Origin: an uncultured Collinsella sp.
GTDB lineage: Bacteria > Actinomycetota > Coriobacteriia > Coriobacteriales > Coriobacteriaceae
Reading direction: 5' to 3'
Length of the DNA: 12,384 bases
NCBI GenBank assembly: GCA_900554455.1
Contig: USHT01000012.1
Location: forward strand, 1 to 12,384
Shown here piece by piece: positions 7,903 through 12,384 of this stretch (position 1 is its first letter; each line of letters opens with the position of its first letter). The position numbers and the translations under genes are program-made. Under the pieces are notes generated by a model. That model saw only the letters and a list, made by a program, of their open reading frames with translations, was not told where the DNA came from and made no database searches.

Positions 7903-8487
7903 ATGGATATCAAGGTTTCTGGACGCAAGACGACGGTAACCGATGCTCTGCGTGCGCATGTGGATGAGAAGATCGGCGAGGCGCTCAAGGTTTTCGATAT
8001 CGAGCCCATGACGGTCGACGTTGTACTTCGCTATGAGAAGAACCCCTCGAACCCCAACCCGGCAATCGTCGAGGTTACGGTTCGTGCCCGCGGTTCGGTG
8101 ATTCGCGTTGCCGAGCATGGTGCAGATATGTACGCCGCTATTGACCTTTCCGCCGATAAGGTCACCCGCCAGCTGCGCAAGTTCAAGACCAAGGTCGTGG
8201 ACAACCGCCAAGGCGGTGCCAGCGCCGCGGATGTCGCACCGGTCGAGCGCGTAGAGGATCTGGCCGACCTGCTGCTGCCCGAGGAGGAGGACGACCTGCT
8301 CGTCCGCGAGAAGGTCATCGACGTCACCCCGATGACTGAGGAGCAGGCGCTGGTGCAGACCGATCTGCTGGGCCATGACTTCTACGTGTTCGAGAACGCG
8401 ACGACTGGCCTCATCAATGTGGTGTATCACCGTAAGAATGGTGGATATGGCATCATCAAGCCCCGTATCGAAACACTTGACGAGTAA
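7903..8487 (+). CDS. hpf: Ribosome hibernation promoting factor, long form
   Basis: The 194-residue protein has the two-domain layout of long-form HPF (also called RaiA or YvyD). The N-terminal RaiA domain (about residues 1-98) begins MDIKVSGRKTTVTDALRAHV and binds the 30S subunit in the decoding region. An acidic linker (about 105-133) carries the run PEEEDD. The C-terminal dimerisation domain (about 136-190) contains MTEEQALVQTDLLGHDFYVF and VVYHRKNGGYGIIKP. Dimers of this form join 70S ribosomes into inactive 100S particles in stationary phase or stress. The start at 7903 has GGAG at 7893-7896, 6 nt upstream; an upstream in-frame ATG at 7843 adds residues without family similarity. The gene is flanked by terminators on both sides, so it is transcribed alone. 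The candidate raiA-like RNA lies upstream, beyond the lipoprotein gene. Confidence 0.95.
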   Translation: MDIKVSGRKTTVTDALRAHVDEKIGEALKVFDIEPMTVDVVLRYEKNPSNPNPAIVEVTVRARGSVIRVAEHGADMYAAIDLSADKVTRQLRKFKTKVVDNRQGGASAADVAPVERVEDLADLLLPEEEDDLLVREKVIDVTPMTEEQALVQTDLLGHDFYVFENATTGLINVVYHRKNGGYGIIKPRIETLDE

Positions 8488-8491
8488 AATA

Positions 8492-8513
8492 CGTTAACTT
8501 GCATGAGTTAACG
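8492..8513 (+). repeat. Perfect 8-bp inverted repeat after hpf
   Basis: CGTTAACT (8492-8499) and AGTTAACG (8506-8513) pair around a 6-nt loop, starting 4 nt after the hpf stop and 3 nt before the terminator stem. It makes a tandem double hairpin in the 3' untranslated region, which could protect the mRNA end. Confidence 0.6.
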
Positions 8514-8516
8514 GCT

Positions 8517-8548
8517 GGCGGCCATCCCATGCGGGTGGCCGCCTTTTT
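8517..8548 (+). terminator. Intrinsic terminator of hpf
   Basis: An 11-bp stem (8517-8527 with 8533-8543, one T-G pair) closes a 5-nt loop and is followed by TTTTT. It lies only 19 nt upstream of the next start codon, so the following gene needs read-through or a promoter very close by. Confidence 0.92.
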
Positions 8549-8566
8549 ACGTAAGGAGTCGCTTTG

Positions 8567-9520
8567 ATGGACAAGGCTGCATCCGCCGGCCATTCTGACC
8601 GCTGTCGCATCGTCGTCGATACCTGCTGCGACTTTAGCCCCGAGGTCGCCGCGAACCTCGATGTCGATATCCTGGGTTTCCCCTTCATTATCGATGGCGA
8701 GGAGCGCACGGATGACATCTGGTCGAGCATGAGTCCTAAGGAGTTCTACGACCGCATGCGCGCCGGTGCCCGCGTGTCCACCTCGGCTGTGTCGCTCGGT
8801 CGCTATATCGAGTTTTTTACCGAGTGTGCCAAAGAGGGCACGCCCACGGTCTACCTGTGCTTTACCTCGGCACTGTCGTCGAGCTACAACTCCGCGTGCC
8901 AGGCGGCAGATGCCGTGCGCGCCGAGTATCCCAACTTTGAGCTCTACGTGGTCGACAACGCTCTGCCCTGTGCGACCGGCGCACTCTTGGCGCTCGAGGC
9001 CGTGCGCCAGCGTTCGGCGGGACTGACCGCCAAGCAACTGGTCGATTGGGCAAACGAGGCAAAGACCTACGTTCACGGCTACTTTACGCTCGAGAGCTTC
9101 GACGCACTGGCTGCTGGCGGCCGCATTCCGCCCGCGGCGGCACAGCTCACGGCAAAGCTCGACGTCAAGCCCGAGCTCTCCTACGACCTGGCCGGCTCGC
9201 TGTCGCTGATCGGCGTCAACCGCGGCCGCAAGAAGGCGCTCAAGTCCATCCTCAAGTCGTTCCGCGAGAACTACGTGCCCGACCGCACCATGCCCATCGC
9301 CATCATGACGGCCGATGCCGAGAAGGACGGCGACTGGCTCGAAACCGCCATCCGCAAGGAGGAGGGCTGCGCCGACGTCACGATCATTCGCAGCTCCGTG
9401 GGTCCCACCATTGGCTCGCACGTGGGCCCCGGCATGGTGGCCTGCGCGTTTTGGGGTAAGAACCGCGCCGACAAGGCGTCGCTTTCTGACCGCATCGCGC
9501 GCCGCGTGCGCGGCGAGTAG
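8567..9520 (+). CDS. DegV family fatty-acid-binding protein
   Basis: The 317-residue protein fits the DegV fold, which binds a fatty acid; some members present acyl groups to fatty-acid kinase FakA. Family signatures are RIVVDTCCD (residues 14-22), STSAVS (71-76) where DegV proteins usually have a TSxPS-like motif, FTSALSSSYNSA (99-110), LAAGGRI (181-187) and SHVGPG near the C-terminus. AAGGAG at 8553-8558 lies 8 nt before the ATG at 8567; the TTG immediately upstream is a less likely start. No fakA kinase gene is next to it. The gene heads a plus-strand run but is separated from the next gene by 91 nt, so membership of the same operon is likely but not certain. Confidence 0.9.
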   Translation: MDKAASAGHSDRCRIVVDTCCDFSPEVAANLDVDILGFPFIIDGEERTDDIWSSMSPKEFYDRMRAGARVSTSAVSLGRYIEFFTECAKEGTPTVYLCFTSALSSSYNSACQAADAVRAEYPNFELYVVDNALPCATGALLALEAVRQRSAGLTAKQLVDWANEAKTYVHGYFTLESFDALAAGGRIPPAAAQLTAKLDVKPELSYDLAGSLSLIGVNRGRKKALKSILKSFRENYVPDRTMPIAIMTADAEKDGDWLETAIRKEEGCADVTIIRSSVGPTIGSHVGPGMVACAFWGKNRADKASLSDRIARRVRGE

Positions 9521-9611
9521 GCAGGCGCCGCGCCCGTTAGCGTCCGCAGCTCAAACGCTGGCGCCGAGTATTCAACCTGGTAACAACACCCAACCCAAAA
9601 GGAAAGGTTTC

Positions 9612-10691
9612 ATGGCAAACAAGCTCTCCGTCGCATTCATCGGCACCGGAATCATGGGTGCCCCCATCGCCGGCCACATCCTGGATGCCGGCTATCCCGT
9701 CACGGTCAACAACCGCACCAAGTCCAAGGCCGCCGCGCTTATCGAGCGCGGTGCCGTTTGGGCCGATACGCCGGCCGACGCCGTGGCGAACGCCGATGTC
9801 GTCTTTACCATGGTGGGCTATCCCTCCGAGGTCGAGGAGCTCTACCTGGCGGGCGACGGCCTGCTCGCGTGCACCAAGCCGGGCGCGGTGCTGATCGACC
9901 TCACCACGAGCTCCCCCGAGCTGGCGCGCGACATTGCCGAGGCCGCCCAGGTCTCCGGTCGCATGGCGTTTGACTGCCCCGTCACCGGCGGCGAGTCGGG
10001 TGCTATCGCCGGCACGCTCACGGCTATCGTGGGCGCCACCGAGAACGACATTGCCCCGGTCCGCGATATCCTTTCCACCTTTGCGGCCAACATCTGCTGC
10101 TTCGACGGCGCCGGCAAGGGCCAGGCTGCCAAGCTCGCCAACCAGGTGTCGCTGGGCGCCTGCATGGTCGGCATGGCAGACGCCATGGCATTTGCCGAGC
10201 TGAGCGGCCTTGACCTGGAGAAGACCCGCCAGATGATCCTGGGCGGTACCGGCAAGTCCGGCGCCATGGAGAGCCTGGCTCCCAAGGCGCTCGACGGCGA
10301 CTACAAGCCCGGCTTTATGGTCGAGCATTTCATTAAGGACCTGCGCCTGGCCCTCGCCTATGCCGACGATCGCGAGCTTGCGCTGCCCGGTGCCGACGTG
10401 GCCTTTACGCTCTACGACATGCTCGACGCCATCGGTGGCGCCAAGCTGGGCACCCAGGCCATCACGGTTCTCTACAAGGAGGAGGCCGACGCCATCGCCG
10501 CCGGTCTGGACTGGTCGCAGTATCGCCCCGAGGAGCATGGCGCTCACGAGGAAGGTTGCGGTTGCGGCGAGCACGGCGAGGACCATGAGTGCGGTTGTGA
10601 CCATCACCACGGCGAGGACCACGAGTGCTGCGGTGGCCACGGCCATGACGACGGCCACGAGTGCTGCTGCGGCCACCATCACGGGGAGTAG
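9612..10691 (+). CDS. 3-hydroxyisobutyrate dehydrogenase-like oxidoreductase with His/Cys-rich C-terminal tail
   Basis: The first 300 or so of 359 residues are a standard beta-hydroxyacid dehydrogenase. The Rossmann motif GTGIMG (11-16) binds NAD(P), DCPVTGGESGAIAGTL (121-136) is the substrate-binding signature, and GKGQAAKLANQ (168-178) contains the catalytic Lys174; Lys242 in KDL is also conserved. The family acts on 3-hydroxyisobutyrate, tartronate semialdehyde or succinic semialdehyde; the substrate here is unknown. From about residue 308 the protein continues with a hydrophilic tail holding 14 His and 9 Cys in 52 residues, which should bind transition metals. The tail resembles in character that of SlyD-type metallochaperones. 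The start has AAGGAAAGG just upstream (9598-9607). The next gene starts 5 nt after the stop and its ribosome-binding site lies in this gene's last codons. Confidence 0.88.
   Translation: MANKLSVAFIGTGIMGAPIAGHILDAGYPVTVNNRTKSKAAALIERGAVWADTPADAVANADVVFTMVGYPSEVEELYLAGDGLLACTKPGAVLIDLTTSSPELARDIAEAAQVSGRMAFDCPVTGGESGAIAGTLTAIVGATENDIAPVRDILSTFAANICCFDGAGKGQAAKLANQVSLGACMVGMADAMAFAELSGLDLEKTRQMILGGTGKSGAMESLAPKALDGDYKPGFMVEHFIKDLRLALAYADDRELALPGADVAFTLYDMLDAIGGAKLGTQAITVLYKEEADAIAAGLDWSQYRPEEHGAHEEGCGCGEHGEDHECGCDHHHGEDHECCGGHGHDDGHECCCGHHHGE
10575..10688 (+). repeat. Three imperfect tandem repeats coding the metal-binding tail
   Basis: Units at 10575-10610, 10611-10649 and 10650-10688 (36, 39 and 39 nt) each encode a version of (G/D)(E/D)xHEC followed by Cys, Gly and His residues. 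The three units begin GEDHECGC, GEDHECCG and DGHECCCG. The nucleotide similarity suggests growth by duplication in frame. Confidence 0.7.
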
Positions 10692-10696
10692 CGCCT

Positions 10697-11125
10697 ATGA
10701 GCTGGACGTTCGTGGTGCTTGCGCTGGTGCTCTTTCTCTTTGCGATCTACATCGGCTTTTTGTGCGGACAGTGGGCCTGCGAAAAGCGCGTGATCACCAA
10801 GCGCGACTACTGGATTGCCAACTTTGCGGGTGCGGCGGCAGTCGTCCTGCTGACCTGGGTGTTCTCGCTGTTCCCGCTGGTGCAGTTTGCGCCGATCGGC
10901 TGGCTCGGCGGTTTTATCGCCGGCCTTAAGATGAGCTTTGGCGAGTCCGTCGGCCCATGGCGCAAGCACGACGAGGTCTTTAACGTCAACAAGGCTCACC
11001 GCGCCGCCGCCGACGCGGGCGACGCCGAGGAGCGTCGCCGTGCGCGTCACAACGGTGCAGCCGACCGACAGCTCATTTCGGTCACCGATGACAGCAAGGG
11101 TGCCGGCAAGCACGCTAAGAAATAG
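10697..11125 (+). CDS. Small membrane protein of unknown function
   Basis: The 142-residue protein has a clear N-terminal membrane segment (about residues 4-23) and a second one (about 40-62) separated by a short charged loop (CEKRVITKRD). A third, glycine-rich hydrophobic stretch (about 66-80) may dip into or cross the membrane. The C-terminal 55 residues are hydrophilic and rich in Arg, Ala and Lys, and are probably cytoplasmic. I recognise no functional domain. The start at 10697 uses GGGGAG (10683-10688), which lies inside the preceding dehydrogenase gene; the gap is 5 nt, so translation is probably coupled. A longer frame from 10661 overlaps the dehydrogenase and is not the true start. 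The stop lies 15 nt before the next gene. Confidence 0.8.
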   Translation: MSWTFVVLALVLFLFAIYIGFLCGQWACEKRVITKRDYWIANFAGAAAVVLLTWVFSLFPLVQFAPIGWLGGFIAGLKMSFGESVGPWRKHDEVFNVNKAHRAAADAGDAEERRRARHNGAADRQLISVTDDSKGAGKHAKK

Positions 11126-11140
11126 TAAGAAGAGGTAACT

Positions 11141-11839
11141 ATGGCAGAAAACAAAGACGAACAGCTCACCGACGAGGAGCTGGCACAGCTTCAGCTGGCA
11201 GAGGAAAACGAGAACGCCGTCGACCGCCTGGTCCAGGAGCTCGGCTGCCCCACGCGCCGCATCCGTCAGTTTGCCGCCCGCGTGCTGCACCTGCTTGCCG
11301 AGCGCGATCCGCAGCGCGTCGTGCCCTGCGTGCCCGCGCTGATCGAGGCGCTCGACCGCCCCGAGGCTCAGACCCGCTGGGAGGCTCTCGATGCCCTGGC
11401 GGCGCTCGCCACCACCTGCCCCGAGCAGCTGGGCGATGCCTTTGAGGGCGCCGAGACTGCACTGTTCGACGAGATCTCCTCTACGCTGCGCTATGCCGCC
11501 TTCCGCCTGCTGTGCGTGTGGGGTGCCACGAGCGTCGAGCGTTCGCGCGAGGCTTGGCCCATCCTGGACGAGGCCATCCAGTGCTACCACGGCGACCTCG
11601 AGTATCGCGACATGCTCGGTTGCCTGTACGAGTTTGGCCGGGGCGAGATTGACGCCGAGGTCGCCGAGAAGCTCGCGCTGCGCCTTAAGTTCGATGCCGA
11701 GAACGGCAAGGGTAGCTATCTCAAGGCCCGTTCGAGCGAGATTTGCGAAATGCTTGTTAAACGTTTTGGCCTGGATCTCTCCAAAAAGAAGAAGCGTGCT
11801 AGCGTAAAAAAATCTGACGACGCCGAAGACGAGGAGTAA
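11141..11839 (+). CDS. HEAT/armadillo-like repeat protein
   Basis: The 232-residue protein is almost wholly helical in appearance. It has an acidic N-terminus (about residues 1-27), then helical pairs resembling HEAT repeats: VDRLVQELGCPTRRIRQFAA, VVPCVPALIEALDRPEAQTR with WEALDALAALA, and a third pair around ISSTLRYAAFRLLCVWGA. The tail is charged, with KKKKR followed by an acidic end. Such scaffolds mediate protein contacts; the partner is unknown. An AGAGG ribosome-binding site lies before the ATG at 11141. Its stop is 6 nt before the isocitrate dehydrogenase start, and its last codons supply that gene's GAGGAG site, so the two are co-translated. Confidence 0.8.
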   Translation: MAENKDEQLTDEELAQLQLAEENENAVDRLVQELGCPTRRIRQFAARVLHLLAERDPQRVVPCVPALIEALDRPEAQTRWEALDALAALATTCPEQLGDAFEGAETALFDEISSTLRYAAFRLLCVWGATSVERSREAWPILDEAIQCYHGDLEYRDMLGCLYEFGRGEIDAEVAEKLALRLKFDAENGKGSYLKARSSEICEMLVKRFGLDLSKKKKRASVKKSDDAEDEE

Positions 11840-11845
11840 CAGATT

Positions 11846-12384
11846 ATGGCGCACGATGTAGTCCTGATTCCTGGTGACGGTATCGGTCCCGAGATTACGC
11901 AGGCTATGCGCCGCGTGGTCGAGGCCACTGGTGTCCAGATCAACTGGAACGTCCAGGAGGCCGGTGCCGGCGTCATGGACGAGTTTGGCACGCCGCTGCC
12001 CCAGCACGTGCTCGATGCGGTCGCCGAGACCAAGGTTGCTATCAAGGGCCCCATCACCACGCCGGTCGGCACGGGTTTCCGCAGCGTCAACGTGGCCCTG
12101 CGCAAGCACTTTGACCTGTACGCCTGCGTGCGCCCCTGCCTGTCGCAGCCGGGCGACGGCTCGCGCTTCCGCGACGTCGACCTGGTTATCGTGCGCGAGA
12201 ACACCGAGGACCTCTATGCCGGCATCGAGTTCGATGAGGGCGCTGCCGAGGTCGAGGAGCTCTCGCAGCTCGTCGAGCGCTCGGGCCAGAAGACCTTCGC
12301 CGCGGATTCCGCCATCTCAATCAAGCCGATTTCCATCGCCAAGAGCCGCCGCATTGTGGAGTACGCTTTTGAGTACGCCCGCCG
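11846..12384 (+). CDS. Isocitrate dehydrogenase, isocitrate/isopropylmalate family (3' end beyond window)
   Basis: The first 179 residues are visible. LIPGDGIGPEI (residues 7-17) is the family's N-terminal signature. TTPVGTGFRSVNVALRK (71-87) with Ser80, Asn82 and Arg86, then Arg96 in CVRP, form the isocitrate-binding site. RENTEDLYAGIE (117-128) contains the conserved catalytic Tyr124. The RSVNVALR pattern favours isocitrate dehydrogenase over isopropylmalate dehydrogenase, which has a different residue set there. The reaction is oxidative decarboxylation of isocitrate to 2-oxoglutarate. Cofactor choice (NAD or NADP) is set by residues outside the window. GAGGAG at 11831-11836, inside the previous gene, is the ribosome-binding site. 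Homoisocitrate dehydrogenase is a less likely alternative. Confidence 0.88.
   Translation, partial: MAHDVVLIPGDGIGPEITQAMRRVVEATGVQINWNVQEAGAGVMDEFGTPLPQHVLDAVAETKVAIKGPITTPVGTGFRSVNVALRKHFDLYACVRPCLSQPGDGSRFRDVDLVIVRENTEDLYAGIEFDEGAAEVEELSQLVERSGQKTFAADSAISIKPISIAKSRRIVEYAFEYAR

Noticed and set aside
9537..10682. 381-codon antisense frame opposite the dehydrogenase
   Set aside because: Its N-terminal Val/Ala-rich stretch is simply the complement of the His/Cys-coding repeats.
10679..12109. 476-codon antisense frame across the right-hand operon
   Set aside because: It is a shadow of three well-supported plus-strand genes and has no recognisable domain.

Overview
The window looks like chromosomal DNA of a high-GC gut actinobacterium of the class Coriobacteriia, most likely Collinsella or a close relative. 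This is inferred from codon use rich in GAG, GCC and CTG, the type III glutamine synthetase, the detached cobalamin-dependent methionine synthase reactivation protein, the long-form hibernation factor and the style of the intrinsic terminators. No ribosomal or other decisive taxonomic marker is present.

Left part (1-3237, minus strand). A MetF gene is coupled by a 1-nt overlap to a methionine synthase reactivation-domain protein, a folate/B12 methionine module. Beyond it, in visibly AT-richer DNA, lie a C5-cytosine DNA methyltransferase and an overlapping DUF4928-like gene that runs off the left edge. These two are probably an acquired restriction-modification or defence cassette.

Middle (3238-7585, plus strand). 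A 426-nt divergent intergenic region with several inverted repeats leads into a complete type III glutamine synthetase with a strong terminator. An 823-nt stretch without a confident protein gene follows. It holds a 37-bp imperfect inverted repeat enclosing about 150 bp, then a perfect TATAAT box, then a candidate structured RNA of about 265 nt whose two ends pair over 10 bp starting where transcription should start. After the RNA comes an orphan solute-binding lipoprotein with a Ser-rich tail and a terminator.

Right part (7586-12384, plus strand). The ribosome hibernation factor gene (hpf/raiA type) stands alone between its upstream region and a double hairpin with a terminator. A tight run follows: DegV-family lipid-binding protein, a 3-hydroxyisobutyrate-dehydrogenase-like enzyme with a C-terminal tail carrying 14 His and 9 Cys, a small membrane protein, a HEAT-like protein, and the 5' part of an isocitrate dehydrogenase gene cut by the window edge. 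The last four sit 5-15 nt apart, with two Shine-Dalgarno sequences lying inside the preceding gene, so they probably form one operon.

The most interesting signals are the structured RNA at 6250-6516 (possibly related to the raiA RNA motif, an assignment from memory and context only), the His/Cys-rich dehydrogenase tail, the inverted-repeat element at 5873-6097, and the methyltransferase/DUF4928 pair.
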